The notes under the pieces are model-generated. The model saw only the letters and a list, made by a program, of their open reading frames with translations. It was not told the origin of the DNA and searched no databases. DNA of 51,359 bases from an uncultured Dorea sp. (GTDB lineage: Bacteria; Bacillota; Clostridia; Lachnospirales; Lachnospiraceae): NCBI GenBank assembly GCA_910584095.1, contig CAJTYU010000021.1, positions 1 through 51,359 on the forward strand, written 5' to 3'. The translations under genes and the position numbers were made by a program. Shown piece by piece: positions 16,950-25,442 of the stretch. Numbering within the stretch: position 1 is the stretch's first letter; each line of letters starts with the position of its first letter.

Positions 16950-18226
16950 GATCTGTCACCTCCAACCTTCTCAGGATTCGCAATATATCCTGCAATCGCG
17001 CTTGCCGCCGCAGTCTCCGGCGAAGCAAGATAGATCAGGGAGTCCACATGTCCCATCCTCCCCACAAAATTACGGTTTGTGGTAGACACGCATCTCTCTC
17101 CCGCCGCCATTACTCCCATATGGCCTCCCATACAAGGGCCGCAGCTTGGAGTATTGACCGCGCAGCCTGCGTCTATAAAAATATCCAGCAGCCCCTCGGC
17201 AATACATTGTTTGTAAATCTTCTGTGTCGCCGGAACCACCATGACGCGCACGTCCTCATGCACCTTACGTCCTTTCAAGACTGCCGCCGCCTTCCTCAAA
17301 TCCGACATCCGTCCGTTCGTACAGGATCCAATCACAACCTGATCGATCCTGATAGGCTCCATCGCCTCAATCTCGTCAATGGTCTTCGCATTCCCCGGAA
17401 GATGCGGAAACGCAACGGTCGGCCGGACTTTGGACAAGTCGATCTCAACAACCTGATCATACATTGCGTCCGCATCGGCCTCATACACCTTAAATTCCTT
17501 TTTGCAGTGCTCCTTTAAATATTCCTCCGTCTTTGCATCCACTGGGAAAATTCCATTCTTAGCTCCCGCTTCTATCGCCATATTTGCAATCGTGAAACGG
17601 TCATCCATAGACAGATTTCCAATGCCTTCCCCTGTAAATTCCATGGATTTATACAGCGCGCCGTCTACGCCGATCTTCCCAATAATATGGATAATAATAT
17701 CCTTACCGCTTACAAACTCCTGCGGCTTGCCCGTCAGGACAAACTTTACCGCGCTGGGCACCTTAAACCACAATTCTCCCGTCGCCATTCCCGTAGAAAT
17801 ATCCGTCGTTCCCACGCCGGTAGAAAATGCTCCCAGCGCCCCATATGTACAGGTATGTGAATCCGCCCCGATAATACATTCGCCCGCCGTCACAACGCCC
17901 GCCTCCGGAAGGATTGCGTGCTCCACGCCGGATTTGCCCTGTTCAAAATACCAGCTTAACTCCTGCTCTCTTGCAAATTCACGGATAGCCTTGGAATTTT
18001 CCGCCGACTTAATATCCTTATTCGGTGTAAAATGATCCGGCACCAGAACTACTTTATCTTTATCAAATACTTTATCTGCCATCTGTCTGAAAATCGGCAG
18101 CGCCATCGGTCCGGTGATATCGTTCGCCATAACCACATCAAGCTTTGCCATAATAAGCTGGCCTGCTTCTACACTGTCAAGACCCGCGTGTGCTGCAAGG
18201 ATCTTCTGTGTCATCGTCATTCCCAT
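16946..18226 (-). CDS. leuC: 3-isopropylmalate dehydratase large subunit
   Basis: Catalytic subunit, 426 residues, of the short two-subunit type. The Fe-S cysteines are visible in GSCTNGR and in PSCGPCMGGHMG; the substrate region is GADSHTCTYGALGAFSTGVGTTD. AAAGGAGG lies ten bases before the chosen ATG; a second ATG two codons on is possible. The gene starts only 17 bases after the stop of a surface adhesin gene, leaving no room for its own promoter. It is therefore read through from the adhesin or from a promoter inside it. leuA and leuB are not in the window. Confidence 0.95.
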   Translation of the reverse strand: MGMTMTQKILAAHAGLDSVEAGQLIMAKLDVVMANDITGPMALPIFRQMADKVFDKDKVVLVPDHFTPNKDIKSAENSKAIREFAREQELSWYFEQGKSGVEHAILPEAGVVTAGECIIGADSHTCTYGALGAFSTGVGTTDISTGMATGELWFKVPSAVKFVLTGKPQEFVSGKDIIIHIIGKIGVDGALYKSMEFTGEGIGNLSMDDRFTIANMAIEAGAKNGIFPVDAKTEEYLKEHCKKEFKVYEADADAMYDQVVEIDLSKVRPTVAFPHLPGNAKTIDEIEAMEPIRIDQVVIGSCTNGRMSDLRKAAAVLKGRKVHEDVRVMVVPATQKIYKQCIAEGLLDIFIDAGCAVNTPSCGPCMGGHMGVMAAGERCVSTTNRNFVGRMGHVDSLIYLASPETAAASAIAGYIANPEKVGGDRS

Positions 18227-18243
18227 GATGAATGCGCCTCCTT

Positions 18244-20214
18244 TTACCTTTTTTTCATTCTACGTGCTATCATACCACAGGTGATAATCACAGCGCAAGA
18301 AAGAATACAGGTAAATAGCCAAATGGATATATCCTTCATGTCTCCGGTTCTTACAGGCGTCTGAGTTCTTGTTTTTATTACTGTCTTGGACGCTTCCGGT
18401 TCCTCTGGATAATCTGGCTTCTCTATTTCTTCTTGTTTCTCCGGCTCTTCCGGTTCTTCCGGCTCCTCTGGTTTCTCCGGCATTTCATGTTTTTCCGGTT
18501 CTCCCGGTTCTTCCGGCCCTTTATCCGTCAATGTTCCGAGATGGACTGTCGTTTTATTCTTCTTTATTGTTACAGTAAACGGAGGAATCAAGTCATAGTC
18601 CTCATTACTACCGCACCGTATCTCTTCAATCTCGTATATATCAAAGGGAAGGGCCCCTTTTGTATTCTCCGCAGGCACTAAAACGCCGTTTGCCCCTATG
18701 CCAAACCATACTCCGTCATCACAGGTTTCCCCCAGATTGGTATCGTCAGAATGCTTATTCCAGTCAGAGGAAGTAGATACCTGCCCATTCTCATCTGTGA
18801 TGATAATGTGGCTCTCTCCAGTTGTCTTGCTGGTTATCTGGAATGGAACGTTAGCAAGTCTTTTATGTGTTCCCTCTGCAATCTTTACTAATTCCAGATC
18901 GCCGCGAATCACATAATCAAAGGCGCTGCATACATTTCCTCCAGCCATCACAGCAGTATCTCCATCCTGCCTGATCGTCGTCAGATATTTTTCTTTCAAG
19001 ACGTTTCCCGTATTATTCTGAAAGAATATTCCATCTGCCAGATATCCCTTTGGCGCCTTTACCTCTTCCACTGTAATAGTTCCCAGAGGCAGCACAGGTT
19101 TTCCGTCCGCCTCATAAAACGCATCCCCTTCTATCTGATAATTCTTATCGAGTCTGCAGACATACTTTATCTCGCCGGATATTTTTTCCTCCCTTGTTGC
19201 CAGCACCCATGTACGGTCTGGTTTTTCCGGCAGATTCTTCACTGTATAGTTTCCCCTGTAATAGCACACTTTAAACTCGGCGCCTTCTAAGGACGCGCCT
19301 CCCAGCGGATGCCCCTCCTTACTCTCTGCATCTTGTTTTTGTATCATCAGGCCCAGTCCATCCCATACGGGGACTTCTCCGACTTCCATATTCTGAGTCT
19401 CCTGCGGACTCACAGTCACCGGATACACCGCCTGATCCAACCGATACCCCGCCGGCGCCTTAATCTCTTTTACATAATACGTTCCCGCATCTAGTTCCGC
19501 CGCTTCCGTAATGCCTTCTGCATTTGTAACCAAAACCGCCTGCCGGCTCCTGCAGGCCTCCTCTGAAAAAACTCCATACTCTGCCCCTTCCAGCGTATAG
19601 CATCCATTCCCCTTCACTAATTCTGCTTTGGATGTAGATTTTTTTAACTGCAGCCATCCTGTAGGTTCATATTCCCAAAACGCCAGATCCTGAGTCGTAC
19701 TGCTCCCATCCGACAGCACGTATACCGAAAAACCTTCCGGCGCGTCGGGAAACCCTTGAATTCTATCTATAAATGCCTGTCCGTATCCATAATAATTATC
19801 ACGATGCCCGTTTGCCACCGAACCGGCGAGGCAGGTTTCCACATAAGACGCTCCCACATCCCCCGGCCCCTGCCATCCATAATAGCAAATCTTCCGCATT
19901 AGGTCATTGCTTCGGTTCTCTCCTGTATATACTCTGTTAACAGAAAATACTGTCCCTAGCTGCGTAGGAGGGTCCATTTCATGACAGATACACATAGCGC
20001 TGATCCCTCCGTCAATCTCAAAATATCCTACCATAAGCGGCCCGTCGTTATACCGTGTATCATAAAGCGTAAGCTGATGGGCGCTTCCTATGCCCCTGCC
20101 GCCAGACGCCTCCGCTGTAAGCTTTGTTCTTCCCACCCATAAGGACAGTACCGCTGCCGTAAGCAGAATGATAAATCCTAACTGTTCCCTCTTCAATTTT
20201 CTTCTTTTCTTCAT
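18244..20214 (-). CDS. Cell-wall-anchored SpaA/prealbumin-like repeat protein
   Basis: 656 residues, exported. A basic signal sequence (MKKRRKLKREQ then LGFIILLTAAVLSLWVG) is followed by a domain (about 30-180, with MCICHEMDPPTQLG, SYVETCLAGSVANGHRD) resembling adhesin thioester domains. At least two SpaA/Cna-B-like repeats follow (YTLEGAEYGVF ... GTYYVKEIKAPAGYRLDQ; ASLEGAEFKVCYY ... ITVEEVKAPKGYLADG), then a further domain with LELVKIAEGTHKRLANVPFQI. A Pro/Glu spacer of PEEPEEPEK type, the sorting motif TPVRTGD, a hydrophobic segment and MKKR end the protein. The start at 20214 has GGAGG seven bases upstream. Role: probable surface adhesin or pilin-related protein; no sortase is nearby. Sealing of the thioester or isopeptide bonds is not demonstrated. 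Confidence 0.87.
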   Translation of the reverse strand: MKKRRKLKREQLGFIILLTAAVLSLWVGRTKLTAEASGGRGIGSAHQLTLYDTRYNDGPLMVGYFEIDGGISAMCICHEMDPPTQLGTVFSVNRVYTGENRSNDLMRKICYYGWQGPGDVGASYVETCLAGSVANGHRDNYYGYGQAFIDRIQGFPDAPEGFSVYVLSDGSSTTQDLAFWEYEPTGWLQLKKSTSKAELVKGNGCYTLEGAEYGVFSEEACRSRQAVLVTNAEGITEAAELDAGTYYVKEIKAPAGYRLDQAVYPVTVSPQETQNMEVGEVPVWDGLGLMIQKQDAESKEGHPLGGASLEGAEFKVCYYRGNYTVKNLPEKPDRTWVLATREEKISGEIKYVCRLDKNYQIEGDAFYEADGKPVLPLGTITVEEVKAPKGYLADGIFFQNNTGNVLKEKYLTTIRQDGDTAVMAGGNVCSAFDYVIRGDLELVKIAEGTHKRLANVPFQITSKTTGESHIIITDENGQVSTSSDWNKHSDDTNLGETCDDGVWFGIGANGVLVPAENTKGALPFDIYEIEEIRCGSNEDYDLIPPFTVTIKKNKTTVHLGTLTDKGPEEPGEPEKHEMPEKPEEPEEPEEPEKQEEIEKPDYPEEPEASKTVIKTRTQTPVRTGDMKDISIWLFTCILSCAVIITCGMIARRMKKR

Positions 20215-20368
20215 AAATTTCCTCCATTCATCAAATATACTAGTTGCCGCGATAAGAACTGCCATTTTATAAATTCTTCGGAAAGCAGGGAGAACTATCC
20301 CTTAAGCGAACTGCCATTAGAGTTTCCTTATAGAATGTTTCAAATTTGACTTATCGTTGAATAGTGAC
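20215..20368 (-). other. Long 5' leader of the adhesin gene
   Basis: About 145 bases of untranslated leader. It contains the ten-base element ATGGCAGTTC twice (20256-20265 and 20308-20317 on the minus strand) and a hairpin AGGGA-TAGTTC-TCCCT between them. No known riboswitch consensus was recognised. Confidence 0.4.
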
Positions 20369-20404
20369 ATGATATACTATTTTGATACAAATGTCAATAT
20401 CAAA
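20369..20404 (-). promoter_or_regulatory. Adhesin promoter with an inverted repeat over the -35 box
   Basis: TTGACA (20392-20397) and TATCAT (20369-20374) lie 17 bases apart on the minus strand. TTTGATA (20381-20387) and TATCAAA (20398-20404) form an inverted repeat with a ten-base gap enclosing the -35 hexamer, a classic repressor-site layout. Confidence 0.65.
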
Positions 20405-20460
20405 CTATAATTTATTTCAACTGATATCATTGTTTTAGAGACAATTCCATTTTGTTTTAC

Positions 20461-20523
20461 AAAAAAAGAACTGTCCCGCCAAACAAAAGAAGATTCCTCC
20501 TCTGTTTGCACAAGACAGTTCTT
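20461..20523 (-). terminator. Terminator of the CmpB-like gene
   Basis: AAGAACTGTC (20514-20523) pairs with GACAGTTCTT (20466-20475), extended by CAAAC/GTTTG inside, and is followed on the minus strand by TTTTTTTG. Confidence 0.88.
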
Positions 20524-20550
20524 CATAAATAATTATATCCGTATACAAGC

Positions 20551-21438
20551 CTATTTTTTTCTTGAGCGGATGTTTTCTTTCAATTCCAGCAGCGCCGCTT
20601 TGTATCTTCTTGATTCCATTCCTGGAAATGCCTGAATAAGACGCTCTCCCACTGCGCCTCTTTCTTGAAGCACCTTTTCATAGCGTCTGCGCAGCTCTTC
20701 TCTCTTTGCCTGCAGCTCTTCATACCGGATGCGTATCTCCGCATCGTATTCTGCCTTAAGTTCTCTGCCCGCTTCCTTCGCGCATTCGACTTTATCCTTA
20801 AGCTTCTCTTCTCTTTCCATGCCGTCTCTAACATTCTCGTAAATATTCTCTCCCATTCTATCAGACAGCTCATGAAGCTCCGCGGCAATCCTGTCCATTG
20901 CCTCCAGCCGCTTATTCAATTTCAGAACCGCAGCGGCAGTCACATACAAATCCGCAGCCATTCCTGCCGTGCATACAGACAGAACGATCAAGCCTATGAC
21001 AATCGGAATATGTACTACCGCGCCGCTTACCACAGGCTGGAAAACCTTCATGATAAACACGCAGAACACACCCCAGATTAACGAAAAAACCAAACAAACA
21101 TATCCGCCGATATTCAGCGGCTGGTTGGAATAATCCCACCATTTATGATGAAACATTTTGTCCATCACAAATCCGGTAATTCCTTCGATTACCGTTACAA
21201 GCGCTATGGACGCCGCATATAATACCAGCAGACTCCCCCTTACTTCTCCGAGACAGTAAATGACCGAGACCACTCCCACGCCGTAAATCGGACAGATCGG
21301 GCCGTTCAAAAATCCCCTGTTTACAAATTTCCCTTGCTTTACCGCCGCATAGGCCACCTCTACACACCAGCCGAGCACGCCATATATATAGAAAAATGCC
21401 GCCGCCTCATATAATCCCGTAAAAAATTTCAGTTCCAA
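20551..21438 (-). CDS. Putative ABC-transporter type IV (CmpB) membrane protein
   Basis: 295 residues. The first ~170 hold four or five TM segments with the family signature FFYIYGVLGWCVEVAYAAVKQGKFVNRGFLNGPICPIYGVG and the motif HHKWWDYSNQPLNIGGYVCL. The last ~110 residues are a charged, coiled-coil-like tail (EREEKLKDKVECAKEAGRELKAEYD region). Such proteins are common in Clostridia and are annotated as putative permeases, but no ATPase partner is adjacent and a transport role is unproven. The gene stands alone between a terminator and the divergent feoAB operon. Confidence 0.82.
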   Translation of the reverse strand: MELKFFTGLYEAAAFFYIYGVLGWCVEVAYAAVKQGKFVNRGFLNGPICPIYGVGVVSVIYCLGEVRGSLLVLYAASIALVTVIEGITGFVMDKMFHHKWWDYSNQPLNIGGYVCLVFSLIWGVFCVFIMKVFQPVVSGAVVHIPIVIGLIVLSVCTAGMAADLYVTAAAVLKLNKRLEAMDRIAAELHELSDRMGENIYENVRDGMEREEKLKDKVECAKEAGRELKAEYDAEIRIRYEELQAKREELRRRYEKVLQERGAVGERLIQAFPGMESRRYKAALLELKENIRSRKK

Positions 21439-21483
21439 ACTGTCACCCGCCTTAACATAGCTATTCTGACATTATATGCCAGA

Positions 21484-21512
21484 TTGTAAATTTCGTCAAA
21501 TAGTGCTATACT
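21484..21512 (+). promoter_or_regulatory. Promoter of feoAB
   Basis: TTGTAA (21484-21489) and TATACT (21507-21512), 17 bases apart, about 50 bases before feoA. No clear Fur or DtxR box was recognised by eye. Confidence 0.65.
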
Positions 21513-21564
21513 TTTTCCGTAATAAATCAATGCATTCAAAATTACTATACTGCGAGGTTATATT

Positions 21565-21807
21565 ATGGTTTTAAAAGAAGGTAAGAATCATCATACCTAT
21601 GAGGTACTTTCCATTCATATAGAGCTGCAGCTCGAACGCCGTTTACAGGCTCTCGGACTTACGGAGGGCAGTCTGATCACAATTCTTAACAATGACAAGC
21701 AAGGCTCTCTCACCGCCAAATTCCGAGGTACCCGCTTTGCCCTTGGAAAAAGAATTGCCGACAATATTGAAGTCGTGGAGGTAATGACAAATGAGCAGAA
21801 CAATTAA
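21565..21807 (+). CDS. feoA: FeoA-domain protein
   Basis: 80-residue SH3-like FeoA, which assists FeoB-mediated Fe2+ uptake. It shows the family pattern RRLQALGLTEGSLITILNN and FRGTRFALGKRIADNIEV. GAGG lies about eight bases before the ATG. Its last 17 bases overlap the feoB start, so translation is coupled. Confidence 0.9.
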   Translation: MVLKEGKNHHTYEVLSIHIELQLERRLQALGLTEGSLITILNNDKQGSLTAKFRGTRFALGKRIADNIEVVEVMTNEQNN

Positions 21808-23839
21808 TGTAGGATTTATTGGGAATCCAAACTGCGGAAAGACCACTCTATTCAACGCCTACACTGGCGCTAACTTAAAGGTTGCCAACTGGCCGGGCGT
21901 TACCGTTGAGAAAAAGGAAGGGTATACCACCTACGAAAGTCAAGAATATAAGCTGATCGACCTTCCGGGTATTTACAGCCTTTCCTCCTACACAATGGAG
22001 GAAAAAGTTTCCAGAGAATGTATCTTGAGCGATGAGGTTGACGTCATTGTGGATGTAGCCGACGCCTCTAGTCTGGAACGGAACCTCTATCTGACTCTCC
22101 AGCTCATCGAGCTTGGCAAGCCTGTTATTCTGGCCCTGAACATGATGGACATCGTGGAAGAGCGCGGCATGGAGATCGATCTGCACCGTCTTCCAGAGAT
22201 GCTTGGCATTCCGGTCATTCCGGTTTCAGCCAGAAAAAAAACGGGGCTTTCCATTCTGATGCACGCCGTTGCGCACCATCAAACTTATGGAAAACAGGGA
22301 CCCCTGATCCATCACCATCACATCGGCAGGGATATCCTGCACAAGCACAATCACCATGAAGAATATGCCATGGTTTATCAAGATTCAATTGAGGATAAAA
22401 TTGACCTGTTAATTGACCGAATTACAGATACATACCCTGACTTTACCAATAAACGATGGCTCGCGATCAAATATCTGGAAAAGGATCCATCCGCCATAGA
22501 ACTTTGGCCCCTTGATACATCCGATATTTTAGACCGCGTTTATGAGAAAGAAATTATAAACCAAAAATACGATTTTATAGAGGAAATCATTTCTGAGACG
22601 CTGGTCAACAAATCCACCAAAGAAGAACGGACGGACCGGGTCGATCGGTATCTTACCGGCAAATATACGGGACTTCCCATTTTTCTTGCAATTATGGCGT
22701 TTGTATTCTTCCTCACCTTTTTTGTGGGGGATTTCCTGAAAGGATATTTTGAAATCGCGCTGGAAGCATTCTCCGGCCTTATCTCAAATGGAATGACGGC
22801 CATTCATGCCGGCGATATGATCACTTCTCTTGTAGTAGACGGAATCATCTCCGGCGTCGGCGGAATCCTTACCTTTCTGCCGAACATCTTCATTCTGTTT
22901 CTTGCGCTTGCGTTCCTTGAAGACAGCGGATATATGGCAAGAGTTGCTTTTGTCATGGATGATATCATGAGCGGACTTGGCCTGTCCGGACGTGCGTTTA
23001 TCCCGCTGCTTCTTGGATTTGGATGCTCTGTACCCGCCGTCATGGCCTCCAGAGCCCTAGAGCACCGCAAAGACCGGATGAAAACCATATTGATTACGCC
23101 ATTTATGTCCTGCAGCGCCAGACTTCCTATCTATGTGTTGTTCTCATCTATGTTTTTTGGGAACTATGCCATGGCAGTCTGCTACTCCATGTACCTGCTG
23201 GGAATCGCCGTTGCAATCCTTACCGCGTTCATCCTCTCGAAGCTTGACGGAAGTAAATCGGAACATGCGCTGCTGATCGAACTTCCGGAATATAAAACGC
23301 CCAACGCCAGAACCATTGCCATCTATGTATGGGAAAAGGTCAAAGATTATCTGACTCGGGCAGGCACTGTTATTTTTCTTGCTTCTGTCGTTATGTGGAT
23401 ACTGCTGAACTTTGGCCCCACCGGATATGTGACCGATATCGGCAGAAGCTTCGGCTCTTATATCGGTAAGTTTATTGTGCCTTTGTTCCGTCCCCTCGGA
23501 CTGGGATACTGGCAGATCATCGTAGCGCTAATCGCGGGAATCGCCGCCAAAGAAGTGGTCGTATCAAGCTGCGGAGTCCTCTTCGGCATTCAGAACATTG
23601 CCGCAGCAGGGGGCATGGGCGCGGCACTGACCACACTGAACGCTATGGGATTCGGAATGGCCAACGCCTATGCTATGATGGTATTCTGCCTGCTCTATGT
23701 ACCGTGTACCGCAACGATTGCAACCATCCGCAGAGAGGTAGAAAGCACAAGACTGACTGCCTTGTTTGTTCTGTTCCAGCTTGGTACGGCATGGATCGTA
23801 AGTTTCCTGTTTTATCAGGGTCTGTCTCTGATACTGTAA
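21791..23839 (+). CDS. feoB: Ferrous iron transport protein B
   Basis: 682-residue GTP-gated Fe2+ transporter of the cytoplasmic membrane. The N-terminal G domain has G1 GNPNCGKTTLF (about 11-21), G2 region GVTVEKKEG, G3 DLPGIYSLSSYTMEE and G4 NMMD. A His-rich linker (HHHHIGRDILHKHNHHEE, about 175-192) may bind metal. The membrane part has two Gate segments: FLEDSGYMARVAFVMD with GFGCSVPAVMASRAL, and the later AGIAAKEVVVSSCGVL. The GTG/ATG choice is clear because ATG 21791 lies inside the feoA end. Complete, with no frameshift. Confidence 0.96.
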   Translation: MSRTINVGFIGNPNCGKTTLFNAYTGANLKVANWPGVTVEKKEGYTTYESQEYKLIDLPGIYSLSSYTMEEKVSRECILSDEVDVIVDVADASSLERNLYLTLQLIELGKPVILALNMMDIVEERGMEIDLHRLPEMLGIPVIPVSARKKTGLSILMHAVAHHQTYGKQGPLIHHHHIGRDILHKHNHHEEYAMVYQDSIEDKIDLLIDRITDTYPDFTNKRWLAIKYLEKDPSAIELWPLDTSDILDRVYEKEIINQKYDFIEEIISETLVNKSTKEERTDRVDRYLTGKYTGLPIFLAIMAFVFFLTFFVGDFLKGYFEIALEAFSGLISNGMTAIHAGDMITSLVVDGIISGVGGILTFLPNIFILFLALAFLEDSGYMARVAFVMDDIMSGLGLSGRAFIPLLLGFGCSVPAVMASRALEHRKDRMKTILITPFMSCSARLPIYVLFSSMFFGNYAMAVCYSMYLLGIAVAILTAFILSKLDGSKSEHALLIELPEYKTPNARTIAIYVWEKVKDYLTRAGTVIFLASVVMWILLNFGPTGYVTDIGRSFGSYIGKFIVPLFRPLGLGYWQIIVALIAGIAAKEVVVSSCGVLFGIQNIAAAGGMGAALTTLNAMGFGMANAYAMMVFCLLYVPCTATIATIRREVESTRLTALFVLFQLGTAWIVSFLFYQGLSLIL

Positions 23840-23842
23840 CAA

Positions 23843-23932
23843 AAATATTCCGCCTGTGCAGTCCGGCTCTGCCAAAAAAGGGCTTTGTCTGCTGCCCCAA
23901 ACCCAAGCCGGAAGCCCTCAGGCGGAATATTT
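23843..23932. terminator. Long inverted repeat between convergent feoB and aldehyde dehydrogenase
   Basis: AAATATTCCGCCTG at one end pairs exactly with CAGGCGGAATATTT at the other, and an inner AGTCCGGCT/AGCCGGAAG part extends the stem. The tails are A/T-rich but not a clean U-run, so efficiency as an intrinsic terminator is uncertain. Confidence 0.6.
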
Positions 23933-23947
23933 AAAACAGATACAGGT

Positions 23948-25315
23948 TTACTGTATTTTTTTCAATAAGGCTAATTTATTTTTGAAGGGCGCATACCTGA
24001 TCGGAATGTCTACCAGCAGGGACTTCTTCATGATACTTTTTCTGTGTGTGAATGTGTCAAAGCTGTCTTTTCCGTGGTATCCTCCCATCCCGCTGTTTCC
24101 CACTCCTCCAAAAGGCATATAGGAAGTGGCGAGATGTACCACCGTATCGTTAATGCAGCCTCCGCCATAGGAAATATTTCTCAAAATTCCAGCTTCCCTC
24201 TTTTTATCCTTTGTAAAATAATAAAGCGCCAGCGGCTTGGGCCTTGCGTTTACCATTTGGACCGCCTCCTTCATATCATAGAAGGTCAGTACCGGAAGCA
24301 AGGGACCAAATATTTCTTCCTGCATTGCCGGGCTCTCCCACGTCACCTGATCTAACAGGGTCGGCGCGATCCTTAGAGATCTGCGGTCGCTCTCCCCGCC
24401 GGAAACCACATGCCCCCCCTCAATCAGTCCCAGTACACGGTCAAAATGCTTCTCGCTGATCATCTTGGGATACTCGTCATTTGCCAGCGCGTCCTTGCCA
24501 TACATCTTACGAATGGATTTATTGATCTGCTTGATCAGCTTATCCTTTACGCTTCTCTGCACGAGAATGTAATCCGGCGCCACACAGGTCTGTCCGCAGT
24601 TTAAAAACTTTCCCCAGACGATCCGCTTTGCCGCCAGCTTCAGATCCGCCGTTTCATCCACAATACAGGGACTCTTTCCTCCAAGCTCCAGGCTCACCGG
24701 GGTCAGATGAACGGCCGCCTTCTCCATCACGTATTTTCCCACATTTACGCTGCCTGTAAAGAAAATATAGTCAAATTTCTCATCCAAAAGCGCCTGATTC
24801 GCTTCTCTGCCGCCTTCCACCACGGTAATATACTCCGGCGCAAACAGCTCTCTAATCATCCCCGCCATTACCCTTGTAGTGGCTGGCGAATATGCCGACG
24901 GCTTTACCACCGCGCAGTTCCCGGCGCAGATAGCCCCGATAAGAGGCGCCACCGTCAGCTGAAACGGATAATTCCATGGAGACATGATCAGAACCACGCC
25001 GTAAGGCTCCGGATAGACGAAGGACTGCGCCGGAAACTGAGTAATCGGCGTTTTCACTTTCTTTGGCGCCGCCCATCTGCGCAAATGCTTCAGGATATAC
25101 TTTATCTCTTCTTTTACAATGCCAATTTCAGTCGCATATGCCTCGAACGGAGACTTATTCAGATCCTGATGCAGCGCCTCCATAATCTCCTGCTCATGTT
25201 CACAGATCCACTGGCGCAGATTTTTAAGCTGCCGGATCCGAAAATCCACGCTCTTGCACTCTCCTTTGCTAAAATATGCCCGCTGGGCATGAAGCATGTC
25301 CTTATATTCTGCCAT
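23948..25315 (-). CDS. Aldehyde dehydrogenase, class 3-like
   Basis: 455 residues, the short form without signal peptide. It oxidises aldehydes with NAD(P)+. Motifs are the PWNYPFQLTVAPLIGAICAGNCAVVKPS cofactor region (about 108-135), FFTGSVNVGKYV, catalytic Glu in SLELGGKSP, catalytic Cys in NCGQTCVAPDY (near 240) and EIFGPLLPVL. The C-terminus MPFGGVGNSGMGGYHGKDSFDTFTHRKSI is typical of class 3 (fatty aldehyde/benzaldehyde-type) enzymes. Natural substrate unknown. It stands alone and convergent with feoB. Confidence 0.93.
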   Translation of the reverse strand: MAEYKDMLHAQRAYFSKGECKSVDFRIRQLKNLRQWICEHEQEIMEALHQDLNKSPFEAYATEIGIVKEEIKYILKHLRRWAAPKKVKTPITQFPAQSFVYPEPYGVVLIMSPWNYPFQLTVAPLIGAICAGNCAVVKPSAYSPATTRVMAGMIRELFAPEYITVVEGGREANQALLDEKFDYIFFTGSVNVGKYVMEKAAVHLTPVSLELGGKSPCIVDETADLKLAAKRIVWGKFLNCGQTCVAPDYILVQRSVKDKLIKQINKSIRKMYGKDALANDEYPKMISEKHFDRVLGLIEGGHVVSGGESDRRSLRIAPTLLDQVTWESPAMQEEIFGPLLPVLTFYDMKEAVQMVNARPKPLALYYFTKDKKREAGILRNISYGGGCINDTVVHLATSYMPFGGVGNSGMGGYHGKDSFDTFTHRKSIMKKSLLVDIPIRYAPFKNKLALLKKIQ

Positions 25316-25355
25316 AACGTTCCTCTCCCTAACTCAGTCAAATATTTCTTTTCAT

Positions 25356-25401
25356 ATGAAAATACCGGCGTGCAATGCACAACACACTGCACACCGGCAT
25401 C
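25356..25401 (-). terminator. Terminator of the lipoprotein gene
   Basis: ATGCCGGTGTGCAGTG pairs with CATTGCACGCCGGTAT (one or two mismatches) around a short loop, followed on the minus strand by TTTTC. Confidence 0.8.
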
Positions 25402-25442
25402 ACCGATAGTATATCATAAATCAGGGACGATTGCGATTAAAA

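Noticed and set aside
16329..17033. Plus-strand frame of 234 codons across thrC-leuD-leuC
   Set aside because: Shadow of three well-recognised genes on the other strand; no ribosome site or family features.
20215..20368. Possible cyclic-di-GMP riboswitch before the adhesin
   Set aside because: Adhesins in Clostridia are often under such switches, but the conserved CACRCACAGGGCAAACC and GGGACGCAAAG elements of class I are absent and no class II pattern was found.
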